Shown: piece after piece, positions 1-7,291 of the stretch
Numbering within the stretch: position 1 is the first letter of the stretch
How the letters are laid out: the number at the start of each line of letters is the position of its first letter
NCBI RefSeq assembly: GCF_019972315.1
Contig: NZ_BLIZ01000001.1
Span: forward strand, 2,300,558 to 2,364,557
Source of the DNA: Geobacter sp. AOG1
GTDB taxonomy: Bacteria; Desulfobacterota; Desulfuromonadia; Geobacterales; Geobacteraceae
Reading direction: 5' to 3'
Length of the DNA stretch: 64,000 nucleotides
Position numbers and translations under genes: made by a program
The notes under the pieces: model-generated
The model's database searches: none
What the model saw: only the letters and a program-made list of their open reading frames with translations
What the model was told of the DNA's origin: nothing

Positions 1-7
1 ACGCATT

Positions 8-280
8 TCAGTACTCCCAATTGATGGGGTTGGATTTTTGTTGCCGGATCGGTACGGGAGAAGGCTTGACCGGTTTAGCCTCTGTCGATCCCTCCAGAAG
101 TTCGCTGATCATTTCCGCACTCCAGATGAAACGCAGAATTCGCCCCCGCTTGAAGTAATGCTTTCCTTGCGCGAGAATTCCTTTCTGCATCCAGGTGAAG
201 AGGGTGGCACGGGATACCTGGAGACGTTCGGAAAGTTGCTCCACGGTCAGGATTTCGCAGGAAGAAAGGGGATCGTTCAT
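8..280 (-). CDS. Helix-turn-helix (excisionase/MerR-like) DNA-binding protein
   Basis: A 90-aa protein whose residues about 10-65 look like a single winged-HTH domain of the excisionase (HTH_17) type: a 'LTVEQLSERLQVSRATLFTWM' style segment followed by a basic wing and 'RFIWSAEMI'. Family members bind DNA and often act as recombination directionality factors or repressors of small mobile elements. Its ATG overlaps the stop of the upstream 53-aa gene by four bases, so the two are probably translationally coupled. It is the last gene seen of a minus-strand series running out of the window. An integrase gene immediately left of position 1 would fit but cannot be seen. The HTH fold is well supported; the excisionase role is inference. 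Confidence 0.72.
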   Translation of the reverse strand: MNDPLSSCEILTVEQLSERLQVSRATLFTWMQKGILAQGKHYFKRGRILRFIWSAEMISELLEGSTEAKPVKPSPVPIRQQKSNPINWEY

Positions 281-438
281 GACAGCCTCTCATTGATTAC
301 CCGATTGAAAGCCGCCTCTTCCGCTTCATCATCCATGAGACGACCATCTTGGATCAATCGCCCAAGATATTCCCGGTACTGTTCCATCTCCTGAGGGGTT
401 AACGATTTAAGGGATGTCTCTTTGTCAAATCCACACAT
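277..438 (-). CDS. Small 53-aa hypothetical protein between Rep and HTH genes
   Basis: ATG at 438 opens 53 codons ending in TGA at 277-279. It starts nine bases after the stop of the replication gene, has a GGGGG-type ribosome-binding site a few bases upstream, and overlaps the next ATG as ATGA. The protein is acidic and predicted helical (starts MCGFDKETSL, ends INERLS) with no recognised domain. The tight packing on both sides and good initiation signal are the main evidence that it is real. Its role is unknown; small accessory proteins in this position of ssDNA-phage-like or integrative elements often modulate replication or excision, which is only inference here. Confidence 0.6.
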   Translation of the reverse strand: MCGFDKETSLKSLTPQEMEQYREYLGRLIQDGRLMDDEAEEAAFNRVINERLS

Positions 439-447
439 AAGACCCCC

Positions 448-1600
448 TCAGAACGGCAGATCATCGGAAGAGTTATCGGGACGTGCCGCATCCACTTCCT
501 CTTCGAAGTCGATCCGCTTCATGGGTTTCTCCAGGGCATGGAGGAACCGTTCGGAAAGTTCTTTAGGTACCGCCTTAGTGGTGCGGATCGTGCCTTGCTT
601 GTCCCGCCATATCCATCCGAAATCAGTTACCTTGCCGCCGTTGTTAGATATGTCCCAATAGAACTCACGCTTGACCTTGCGGAATGCTTCCCTTCTATCT
701 TCACCGGCAAAACGAATCTTCTGGGGTCGTATCTGATCAAGAAGGTTTTGCGTCATCCCATAGCGTTTCCCTTCGATGGGGCAATGTCCCTTGCTCATGT
801 ATTTGAGCATGTACTTTGCCGCGTGTTCCTGGTTTGTGATCCTCTTGACGTTGACACTATTTGTAGCCTGTCCCCAGATCGTGACAAGCCATTGAACGGG
901 AATGAAGGGCTGATCCACCAGGATATGGAAGTGAATGTTCTTGGTGTTCAACTCCTGGATTTCGGCTGTCCAGATGTAACTGAGTTCACTCTTTGCCGTT
1001 TCCGCCTTTTCCGCTTTCCGGTCATACTTCTTTTTGACCGTATTGAGGAACCTCTTGAACTTATCCTTGGCCCACGACTGATCCACATGGCCAGATTCAT
1101 CAAGTTGTGACTGTTTGGGATCAAAGGTCAGGGTGATGAAGAGGCGAAAGGTCGTCAAGCCACTCTCCACAGCTCGCCTGACAGTCTTTCGTGCCTGTCT
1201 GGTGAATTCCTGGGAAATCAGCCGCTCTTTCTTTCGGGGGAGTGATCTACGACCCGTCCGGTAAAAGCCGCCCGTAATCTCACCACTGGGAAAGATGTTG
1301 ATGCAGGCACCCCGACTTGAAGTACTTTCTCCTTCCCATTTCTTGAGAAGGTTTTTAGCCTCATCTGTCAGACTTATCGAACTATTATTAAATTCAAGAG
1401 GCGGAGGCGGGAAGTACTCTGCCAGGCCGGGAAGGGTGGGGTGGTGTTGTGGGGGGATTTCCGGTTCCGGCGGAATGGCAGGGTTGCCAAGATGCACTGG
1501 CAAGCCCAGCCATTCCGTCCGGCGAGCCAGGGTCGGCGTCTGTGGCTGTGTTGTTTGGGGTGGGTGACGGTTCGGGGAGAGTTGATTCCTGCGTTTCCAT
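448..1600 (-). CDS. HUH-family rolling-circle replication initiation endonuclease (N-terminus frame-disrupted)
   Basis: The long reading frame (stop at 448) carries the three hallmarks of HUH replication initiators: a FITLTFDP strand (motif 1), HFH metal ligands encoded at 925-933, and a downstream YMLKYMSK segment supplying the catalytic Tyr and Lys. Such proteins nick one strand to start rolling-circle replication of plasmids, ssDNA phages and integrative elements. The start is a problem. The only good initiation signal is AGGAGG at 1606-1611 before ATG 1600, but that ATG lies in a different frame that closes at 1394. The catalytic frame stays open upstream to 1695 without a convincing start and overlaps the previous gene. 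A shift between 1600 and 1394, for example at the run of six C at about 1451-1456, would join a Pro-rich N-terminus to the catalytic part. The HUH call is firm; the exact start is not. Confidence 0.72.
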
Positions 1601-1655
1601 GTTTTCCTCCTAAGGAATAAATTTTCCTCAGGGTGACAGGAACGCGGGAGGGGAA

Positions 1656-2615
1656 TTATTTTTGTTTTTCCGAAGCTTGGTGTATTTTTTGCCAAGTCGC
1701 AGCTTTGGTTTTTATTGTCTTATCAAATCCTTCTGGTTTTTTGATGTCTGTATCATCGAGAGTGCCCTCATAATCACGAGCGAGCGCATCAAATAAGCCC
1801 CGGATTTGAGGCACCTGTAACGGATACCTTAATGTCTTGGCTAATATATAAATTTGTGCGCCATGGTCGCTTTTGATGCTTCTTCGCTCATCTGTGATCA
1901 TTTTATAGTTTATTTTTGGTTGTTTGGTGATTGCGGCGAGAATTCGTTCGTAGTCATTTGTTTTGCCGTATAAGCGGATAGACTGTATCTGAAATCCAAT
2001 TTCAGGGTCGTGTATAATAAGAGGATCGAGTTTAAGCAGTTTTTCAATAGCATCTATGTCGCGGTTCAGTGCGTTACGATATAAAACGGTTGAAGAGATT
2101 CCATAGAATAAGTGGCACGGAGAATAAACAAGGAAATAGAAACTGAGAGAGAGTTCATCTTTCACGAGCGCATTATCAAATTTATCTTGTATTTCAGTAT
2201 TGAGTGGAGTTCCTGAGATATCTTCCCTTATTTCTTCAAAAATCTTTGAGCAGAGCTCCTGCCAATATGCAAAAGCTTCCTTTAACTCCTGTGGAGTAAC
2301 GTTTAGGTTAAATTTGTCGGGATTTCGTTTCAAGGCTTTCTCAAATTTCCGAAATTCTACAAAAAGGCTCATCAATTCATTTGAGAAATCAGAGGTGTTA
2401 GAAATAAGGCGTTTATAGGCTAGGACTGGCTTGCGTGAATGATACATTGCAAACCAGGGGGTGAGTTCGGGCAATGGGAATTTATGAGCATAGATACTGC
2501 GTTCTTTGACATTTCGTAATGCTTTGCATTTTTCTCTAGCGAATAAGGCGTGACTGATAGCAAAAAATGCGATTACTGGATTATGCTTTTGAGCCCACTC
2601 TTCTACAGCCAGCAC
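1656..2615 (-). CDS. Hypothetical protein, 319 aa, in the foreign element
   Basis: I do not recognise this protein. It reads as soluble, alpha-helical and charged, with no signal peptide and no clear transmembrane segment. A GTG start at 2615 is supported by TAGGAG seven bases upstream. The coding DNA is AT-rich compared with the core genes after 4.3 kb, which suits recent acquisition. It is followed by the replication gene and preceded by a hairpin at 2674-2699 that could be the recombination site of a cassette. It could be an anti-phage or other accessory function, but nothing in the sequence says so. Confidence 0.62.
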   Translation of the reverse strand: MLAVEEWAQKHNPVIAFFAISHALFAREKCKALRNVKERSIYAHKFPLPELTPWFAMYHSRKPVLAYKRLISNTSDFSNELMSLFVEFRKFEKALKRNPDKFNLNVTPQELKEAFAYWQELCSKIFEEIREDISGTPLNTEIQDKFDNALVKDELSLSFYFLVYSPCHLFYGISSTVLYRNALNRDIDAIEKLLKLDPLIIHDPEIGFQIQSIRLYGKTNDYERILAAITKQPKINYKMITDERRSIKSDHGAQIYILAKTLRYPLQVPQIRGLFDALARDYEGTLDDTDIKKPEGFDKTIKTKAATWQKIHQASEKQK

Positions 2616-2673
2616 GGACTACTCCTAGAATGAATAAACGATTCTGCTCTTAAAAGATAACGGGCCGGGAGAT

Positions 2674-2699
2674 CACCTGACGGGTTTTTCGGTCAGGTG
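2674..2699. repeat. Hairpin between two element genes, attC-like
   Basis: An 8-bp perfect stem (CACCTGAC / GTCAGGTG) with a 10-base loop can be extended outward on the minus strand by GAT/ATC and GGA/TCC pairs with single unpaired bases, giving a long imperfect stem. On the minus strand it is flanked 5' by GCCCAAC, which fits the RYYYAAC integron box, and 3' by GTTATC. It has no T-run on either strand, so it is a poor intrinsic terminator. It overlaps the last codons of the 179-aa gene. Either a cassette recombination site or a simple RNA hairpin. Confidence 0.4.
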
Positions 2700-3232
2700 C
2701 ATCTTCCTAGTTGGGCCTCTTGCCTCTCCGAGTATAAGTACGGGACCTCAGAATCTTTTAGCTTAATCTGCAAGTCGTCACATTGCGCGCTGATGGTGCA
2801 CTTCCAGTCAAAGCCATTAATGATTATTTTCGTGATTTCGTCCTGATGGTCGTTCCGTTCGATCCATAAGTCTTGTATCCAAAGTTCCTTGTCACCTGTA
2901 AAATCGGCAGTGTGCCGAAATGTCCACTGGATGTCTTCTATTGGGGAAATGGTGAGTACAGCGTCTGCGATATGCAGCTCTGCATAGACATCCTTCTCTC
3001 TCTCATGCATCGTGGATTTCAGCTCCCAACAATCGCGGTTTATTGGGATTGTGACACGACGCCCTCGTAAGCGGATTTTTTCTCTTACAAATCTCGCATC
3101 GTGGATCAGGCTGTTGAGGAACACGAGATCATGATATCGGGATGCACCCTGTCGGACTTCATACTGTACTTTTCGAGGCACTTGCCCAAAATACGAATAA
3201 AAAAGCTCGGTGAAGTCAGGTTGTTTTTTCAT
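2693..3232 (-). CDS. Hypothetical protein, 179 aa, in the foreign element
   Basis: Unrecognised soluble protein. The frame stays open to a GTG at 3256, but ATG 3232 (MKKQPDFTELF) is preferred because a GAGG-like site lies between the two. The sequence alternates aromatic and charged residues and has beta-rich stretches (ELHIADAVLTI, WTFRHTADF, IQDLWIERND, WKCTISAQ), suggesting a compact beta-sandwich or lipocalin-like fold; that is only an impression. Each end is marked by a hairpin, as expected for a promoterless gene cassette. Confidence 0.58.
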   Translation of the reverse strand: MKKQPDFTELFYSYFGQVPRKVQYEVRQGASRYHDLVFLNSLIHDARFVREKIRLRGRRVTIPINRDCWELKSTMHEREKDVYAELHIADAVLTISPIEDIQWTFRHTADFTGDKELWIQDLWIERNDHQDEITKIIINGFDWKCTISAQCDDLQIKLKDSEVPYLYSERQEAQLGRCT

Positions 3233-3250
3233 CTTTGCCTCTGCTTTCTT

Positions 3251-3303
3251 ATGCACAACGGTTCAAGGGGTCTGCGGCTTTCACCGCAGCACCCCGTGGT
3301 TAG
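3251..3303 (-). other. Possible attC-like recombination site (GCAC(T)AAC...GTTGTGC)
   Basis: On the minus strand GCACTAAC and GTTGTGC form the outer arms, pairing with one unpaired T. Inside them GGGGT-CTGCGG and CCGCAG-ACCCC form a stem with one extrahelical G, separated from the arms by an unpaired spacer. This is the layout of a short integron attC site: outer R arms ending in AAC/GTT, central spacer, inner L arms, extrahelical base, small loop. The outer arms do not match the RYYYAAC consensus exactly. The site spans the stop of one unrecognised gene and the leader of the next, where a cassette junction would lie. Confidence 0.42.
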
Positions 3304-3797
3304 TGCTTTGCGTTAACATCATTCGTTTTCGGTGATCTCGGTGGAATCAGGCCCTTTTCTTCCAGCTTCTTCGAAATATTGGTGATCTTCTCAAAAGAAC
3401 AATCTTTCCATCCAGTGTTACCGCAAGTTTGAATCGCCGAATTCATATAGTCATCGGCGGCTTTTACGTTACCAGATTCTCTCTCTAGTCTTGAAAGGCG
3501 CTCGTATATGAGCATTTTGTCCACGGAAGTAGTTTTCGCATCAAAAATCTGTGAGGGATGTTTGAAAATGTCATCCAAGACTCCTAAATATGTAATCAAT
3601 GACTTTCGATAGGCGTCACGATCTCCTTCATTCCTTTGAACATCGACCCTCAAACCATAGTGGCTTATCATTGCCATTTGAGATGACATCTTCATGCCTT
3701 CTTGAGCATAGAAAGATGAATAAAACCCCGCAACGAGTCCAACCGCAAGAACTGCAACATGGGTAAAAAACAACACTATCTTCATCTTTCTTGTCAT
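3300..3797 (-). CDS. Membrane-anchored hypothetical protein, 165 aa
   Basis: ATG 3797 (MTRKMKIVLFF) is preferred over the in-frame GTG at 3815, because an AAGGA site lies just before it. Residues about 5-27 form one hydrophobic helix that would act as an uncleaved signal anchor. The rest (about 135 residues) is probably periplasmic or cytoplasmic helical, with a TPR-like rhythm around 'LSRLERESGNVKAADDYMNSAI'. No family is recognised. It is the first gene of the minus-strand set and its coding DNA is AT-rich. Confidence 0.6.
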   Translation of the reverse strand: MTRKMKIVLFFTHVAVLAVGLVAGFYSSFYAQEGMKMSSQMAMISHYGLRVDVQRNEGDRDAYRKSLITYLGVLDDIFKHPSQIFDAKTTSVDKMLIYERLSRLERESGNVKAADDYMNSAIQTCGNTGWKDCSFEKITNISKKLEEKGLIPPRSPKTNDVNAKH

Positions 3798-3811
3798 TTT
3801 GATTTCCTTAT

Positions 3812-3854
3812 GCACTAACTAAGGGTTTATACCGCAGCTATAATTGCTGTTAGA
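3812..3854 (-). other. Third attC-like/leader element with GTTAGTGC box
   Basis: On the minus strand ATCTAAC (fits RYYYAAC) at 3849-3855 and GTTAGTGC at 3812-3819 flank an AT-rich stretch. The GTTAGTGCATAAGG around the start is nearly the same as GTTGTGCATAAGA at the start of the next gene (3244-3256). The shared box at two gene starts is direct sequence observation; assignment as a cassette junction is inference. Confidence 0.3.
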
Positions 3855-4194
3855 TTATTATAATGTTTGCTGTGGAACCATATAAAACTGTTGCACAATC
3901 ACTACAAGTGCCACTGAAATCGCTACATAATCACCCTGTTAAGGGGGGATATACCGCATCTCAATAATTCCGGATAATTTTATGTGGGGCATTTCCCAGA
4001 CAAATAACATGAAGCAATAAATATTTCAATTTATCTTAATTTGGAATCAATGAACTTTCACTCAACTTTCACCAAACGGCTTGACTTTGGATAGATTTTA
4101 CTGGATTATCTTGGACTATGGCAGGTGGGTTATATGGAGTAGCTATCCGAAATTATTTATTAATTTTGCCTTTACGTGCTCTGGCCGGGCAGGC
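3855..4194. other. Non-coding AT-rich end of the integrated element
   Basis: About 340 bases without a convincing gene. The stretch is markedly AT-rich, contains runs such as TTATTTATTAATTTTG, and leads into the tRNA-derived junction at 4195. A plus-strand frame is open through its last part, but it has no initiation signal and merely reads into yaeQ. It probably carries the element's end sequences and the promoter for the minus-strand genes; no clear -35/-10 pair could be fixed. Confidence 0.4.
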
Positions 4195-4217
4195 TTCGAA
4201 TCCCGTTTCCCGCTCCA
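4195..4217 (+). other. attR: displaced 3' end of a tRNA-Gly gene
   Basis: TTCGAAT (T-loop), CCCGT (3' T-stem strand), TTCCCGC (3' acceptor strand), T discriminator and CCA follow each other with exact tRNA spacing. TTCCCGC with U73 is the 3' acceptor strand of bacterial tRNA-Gly genes (5' partner GCGGGAA). The expected 5' T-stem strand ACGGG is absent upstream, so the tRNA is cut at the T-loop. This is the classic scar of a tyrosine integrase using a tRNA 3' end as attachment site. An intact tRNA-Gly should lie at the other end of the element, left of the window. Confidence 0.72.
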
Positions 4218-4230
4218 TAAACAAAAGCAA

Positions 4231-4261
4231 AGGGTTAGGCGATTTTGCCTGACCCTTTTTT
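4231..4261 (+). terminator. Rho-independent terminator of the original tRNA-Gly gene
   Basis: AGGGTTAGGC and GCCTGACCCT form a 10-bp stem (one G-U) with a six-base loop, followed by a T-run. It lies just after the tRNA 3' end, so it was presumably the tRNA gene's terminator before the element inserted. Confidence 0.85.
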
Positions 4262-4287
4262 ACTGTTCTCGATGCAGGATATTTAGT

Positions 4288-4818
4288 ATGGCACTTCCTT
4301 CAACTATCTACCGGGCAAACATACAGCTTTCGGACATCGACCGGGGTATCTACGAGTCATTGCCGTTCACTGTCGCCCGTCACCCCTCCGAAACGGAAGA
4401 GAGGCTTGTGGCCCGCCTGCTGGCATATGCTCTTTTTTTCGAACCTGATCTGACGTTTACAAAGGGGATAAGTGCCGGGGACGAACCGGACCTCTGGCTG
4501 AAAGGGCCGGACGGCCGGGTGCGCCTGTGGATCGAGGTTGGTCTTCCCGAGCCTCAGCGGCTTATCAAGGCAAGCCGTCATTCCGAGAGGGCGGCTCTCG
4601 TTGCGGTCGGGAAATCGCTCCCGACCTGGGAGCAGCAGCACCTTTCCCAACTGGAGGGAATTCCCAACGTGATGGTCATCCGTATCGACCAGACGTTCAT
4701 CACTCGTCTGGTATCCCGACTCGAACGATCCATAAGCTGGTCTATTACAATCACTGAAGGTACCCTGTATCTTGCTGTCGCAGATGAAACGTTGGAAACT
4801 TCCCTGCATATGCGGTAA
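4288..4818 (+). CDS. yaeQ: YaeQ family protein
   Basis: A 176-aa protein matching the YaeQ family over its whole length: 'ALPSTIYRANIQLSDIDRG' at the start, the acidic EPDLTF...GDEPDLW stretch near residues 55-70, and a C-terminal region of the usual length. YaeQ proteins have a PD-(D/E)XK nuclease-like fold; their cellular role is poorly known. The frame is open from 4081, but ATG 4288 gives the conserved N-terminus; the ribosome-binding site is weak. It is the first host gene after the element boundary and is followed by a DUF2889 gene on the same strand. Confidence 0.88.
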   Translation: MALPSTIYRANIQLSDIDRGIYESLPFTVARHPSETEERLVARLLAYALFFEPDLTFTKGISAGDEPDLWLKGPDGRVRLWIEVGLPEPQRLIKASRHSERAALVAVGKSLPTWEQQHLSQLEGIPNVMVIRIDQTFITRLVSRLERSISWSITITEGTLYLAVADETLETSLHMR

Positions 4819-4929
4819 GTTACGGTGAGGGTGTTTTGCACCATTACGTAGATTATATGCGCTAGGCTGAATCTTCTCGTTACCCTGATACCTGTGCCGA
4901 CCGCGATGATTGGCCCTTGAGGTGAGTAT

Positions 4930-5400
4930 ATGCAAAGGCTCAATGCCATGGAAGATTTCCGGCGCGACATCTCCCACCACCTGTTGAAGCGGGAGGACGG
5001 GACTGTCCTGCTGACAGCGACCATGCGGGATTCGTTCCATGACGTCGTTCTTGAAGTGGTGGTCGATGCCGTTACCTTGACCATCGCGGAGGCGCGGGTC
5101 GATTTCCGCAAATCCCCGTCAGATACCTGTGGCAACGTGGCGTCCCGCCTTGACCAGCTGATCGGCATGACCATCGGCCCAGGGATGACCCGGCGGCTCA
5201 TGGCGGCTTTTGGTGGTGGAGAGGGGTGCGGCAATCTACGCAATCTGCTCCAGGGGCTGCTGCCGCTGGTGCTCAATCTCTCGGCTGCGGCCGGCATCCA
5301 TGATGAGCAGGAGATGCTCGATGCCATGCACGAGCGCCTCCAGGGGACCTGTGTCGGGTACGTCCGACCGGTGCCGACCCGAAAGAGCGACGATTCCTGA
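4930..5400 (+). CDS. DUF2889 domain-containing protein
   Basis: A 156-aa protein resembling DUF2889 proteins: an N-terminal 'HHLLKREDGTVLLTATMRDSFHDV' strand pair, an 'IAEARVDFRKSPSDTC' stretch, a Gly-rich 'GMTIGPGMTRR' segment, and a conserved 'CGNLRNLLQGLLPLV' helix. Function unknown. Start ATG 4930 has a GAGGTGA site just upstream. The 110-base gap after yaeQ contains nothing obvious. Confidence 0.8.
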   Translation: MQRLNAMEDFRRDISHHLLKREDGTVLLTATMRDSFHDVVLEVVVDAVTLTIAEARVDFRKSPSDTCGNVASRLDQLIGMTIGPGMTRRLMAAFGGGEGCGNLRNLLQGLLPLVLNLSAAAGIHDEQEMLDAMHERLQGTCVGYVRPVPTRKSDDS

Positions 5401-5468
5401 CTGTCGGAGCATGACCTCGGTGTAACGAACTCCGTGACTACCGGCGGCGCAGTAGGTGCGTTTACCCG

Positions 5469-5498
5469 TTGACTTGCACGGCAAATTAGCGGTAAAAT
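5469..5498 (+). promoter_or_regulatory. Sigma-70 promoter for yacG
   Basis: TTGACT and TAAAAT separated by 18 bases. The start would be near 5505, giving a leader of about 65 bases that contains the 5535-5564 hairpin. Confidence 0.55.
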
Positions 5499-5534
5499 CC
5501 CCTCAAGATAAACTTGGCCGGAGACGACAACCAG

Positions 5535-5564
5535 CCCCGGGTATGCGACAGCGCCCGGGGTTTT
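5535..5564 (+). terminator. GC-rich hairpin plus T4 in the yacG leader
   Basis: CCCCGGG and CCCGGGG form a 7-bp stem around a 12-base loop, followed by TTTT, only about eight bases before the yacG start. It has the form of an intrinsic terminator or a translation-blocking hairpin within the leader of the predicted promoter, so it could attenuate yacG. Confidence 0.5.
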
Positions 5565-5572
5565 CCATTACC

Positions 5573-5758
5573 ATGACCGATACGAACATCACGAAAATAC
5601 CATGCCCTACTTGTCGCAGGGAAACCCCCTGGAAGGATAACCCCTTTCGTCCCTTCTGCTCCGAGAGGTGCCGGCTGATCGACCTGGGGGCGTGGGTTTC
5701 CGGGGATTACCGTGTTGCCGGGGAGAAACGGCCCGTCGAGGAAGATGATGACGAGTGA
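5573..5758 (+). CDS. yacG: DNA gyrase inhibitor YacG (zinc-binding)
   Basis: A 61-aa protein with the YacG signature: CPTC, then FCSERC about 18 residues later (four Cys zinc ligands), then 'LIDLGAWVSGDY' and a very acidic tail. Known YacG binds GyrB and inhibits gyrase activity. The frame is open upstream to 5456, but ATG 5573 gives the family's usual length and N-terminus. A promoter and a hairpin leader precede it. Confidence 0.9.
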   Translation: MTDTNITKIPCPTCRRETPWKDNPFRPFCSERCRLIDLGAWVSGDYRVAGEKRPVEEDDDE

Positions 5759-5829
5759 CGTCCTGCAATGGTTCTAGATTGGGTTGTTTCACCACGTATC
5801 ACGTTGTGTAAATAAAGAAGGAGAATCCC

Positions 5830-7230
5830 ATGCCCGAAGTCCGACTCCGTTTTGCCCCTAGCCCCACCGGCTATCTCCATGTGGGAGGCGCCCGCACTGC
5901 CCTGTTCAACTGGCTTCTGGCCAGGAAGGAGGGCGGGAAGTTCATTCTCCGCATCGAGGATACGGATGTGGCCCGTTCGACCCAGGAGTCGGTGGACGCC
6001 ATCCTGGACGGGATGCGCTGGCTCGGGCTCGACTGGGACGAGGGGCCCTTCTACCAGTCGGACAATTTCCCGCTGTACAAGGAGTTCGTCGAGAAGCTGC
6101 TGGCGGCAGGCAAGGCCTACAAGTGCTACTGCACCGCTGAGGAGCTTGAGTCGAAACGTGAGCGGGCGCTCCAGGAGGGACGCAAGCCAAAATACGACGG
6201 TACCTGCCGTGAACTGACCGGCGAACAGGCCGGCAAGCCCTATGTGGTTCGGTTTCGGGCGCCCCAGGACGGGGTGACCGGTTTCGACGACCTGATCAAG
6301 GGGCGGATTGCGTTCAACAACGAGGAGCTTGACGATCTGATCATCCAGCGGAGCGACGGTACCCCCACCTACAATTTCGTAGTGGTGATTGATGATGCCA
6401 CCATGGGGATTACCACCGTCATTCGCGGCGACGATCACGTGAACAATACCCCGCGCCAGATACTCCTCTACGAGGCACTCGGTTACCCGGTGCCCCACTT
6501 TGCCCATGTTCCCATGATCCTGGGGGCCGACAAGACACGCCTTTCCAAACGCCACGGCGCCACCAGCGTCATGGCCTACCGCGACATGGGGTTCCTTCCC
6601 GAGGCGATGGTCAACTACCTGGTACGGCTCGGGTGGAGCTATGGGGACGAAGAGATCTTCAGCCGGGACGACTTGGTCGAAAAGTTTTCAATTGAAAATG
6701 TCGGCCGTTCTGCTGGCGTGTTCAATCCGGACAAACTCCTCTGGCTCAACGCGCACTACATCAAGAACGGCGATCCCGTACGGCTAGCCGGACTGCTCGT
6801 TCCGTTCCTCGCGGAGCGAGGAGTCGACCCGGCCACCGGTCCCGATCTGGTGGCGGTGGTGAAGACCCTCCAGGAGCGTGCAAGGACCATGCTGGAGCTG
6901 GCGGACGGAGCGGTTTTCTACTACCGGCGGGAGTTTGATTACGACGAGCAGGCAGCGGCCAAGTTCCTGAAACCCGAGGTGGCTCCTCTCTACGAGGCGC
7001 TTCTGGCGAAGCTGGCGGCGCTTTCCTCCTTTTCCCACGATGGGATCGAGGCGGCTTTCAAGGCGCTCTGCGAAGAGCAGGTGATCAAGATGGGGCAGAT
7101 CGGCCCACCGGTGCGGATAGCCCTCTGCGGAGGAACGACATCGCCGAGTATTTATGAGGTCATGGAGGTGCTTGGGGCTGCGGAGACGCAACGGCGTCTG
7201 GAACGTGCCCTGACAAAACTTCGCGGATGA
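5830..7230 (+). CDS. gltX: Glutamyl-tRNA synthetase
   Basis: A 466-aa class I aminoacyl-tRNA synthetase that charges tRNA-Glu. The HIGH-type signature lies at residues about 7-20 ([16 protein letters not shown]) and the KMSKS-type signature in [10 protein letters not shown] near residue 240, followed by the anticodon-binding helical C-terminus. Start ATG 5830 has AAGAAGGAG upstream. No GatCAB genes are in the window, so the sequence does not show whether it also charges tRNA-Gln. Confidence 0.96.
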   Translation: MPEVRLRFAPSPTGYLHVGGARTALFNWLLARKEGGKFILRIEDTDVARSTQESVDAILDGMRWLGLDWDEGPFYQSDNFPLYKEFVEKLLAAGKAYKCYCTAEELESKRERALQEGRKPKYDGTCRELTGEQAGKPYVVRFRAPQDGVTGFDDLIKGRIAFNNEELDDLIIQRSDGTPTYNFVVVIDDATMGITTVIRGDDHVNNTPRQILLYEALGYPVPHFAHVPMILGADKTRLSKRHGATSVMAYRDMGFLPEAMVNYLVRLGWSYGDEEIFSRDDLVEKFSIENVGRSAGVFNPDKLLWLNAHYIKNGDPVRLAGLLVPFLAERGVDPATGPDLVAVVKTLQERARTMLELADGAVFYYRREFDYDEQAAAKFLKPEVAPLYEALLAKLAALSSFSHDGIEAAFKALCEEQVIKMGQIGPPVRIALCGGTTSPSIYEVMEVLGAAETQRRLERALTKLRG

Positions 7231-7260
7231 GTCGGCAGGAGTAGCTGAAGAGACGAAAAA

Positions 7261-7290
7261 AGGCCGCTGGTTATATCCAGCGGCCTTTTT
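7261..7290. terminator. Bidirectional terminator between gltX and the receiver gene
   Basis: AGGCCGCTGG and CCAGCGGCCT form a perfect 10-bp stem with a six-base loop, with an A-run before and a T-run after, so it can serve both converging genes. Confidence 0.93.
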
Positions 7291-7291
7291 G

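Noticed and set aside
1394-1600. Independent 68-aa protein in the Rep region
   Set aside because: Kept only as an alternative: the good start codon more likely belongs to Rep with a frame problem than to a separate protein.
4081-4287. N-terminal extension of the yaeQ frame
   Set aside because: Reads through the tRNA-Gly remnant and its terminator; ATG 4288 gives the family N-terminus.
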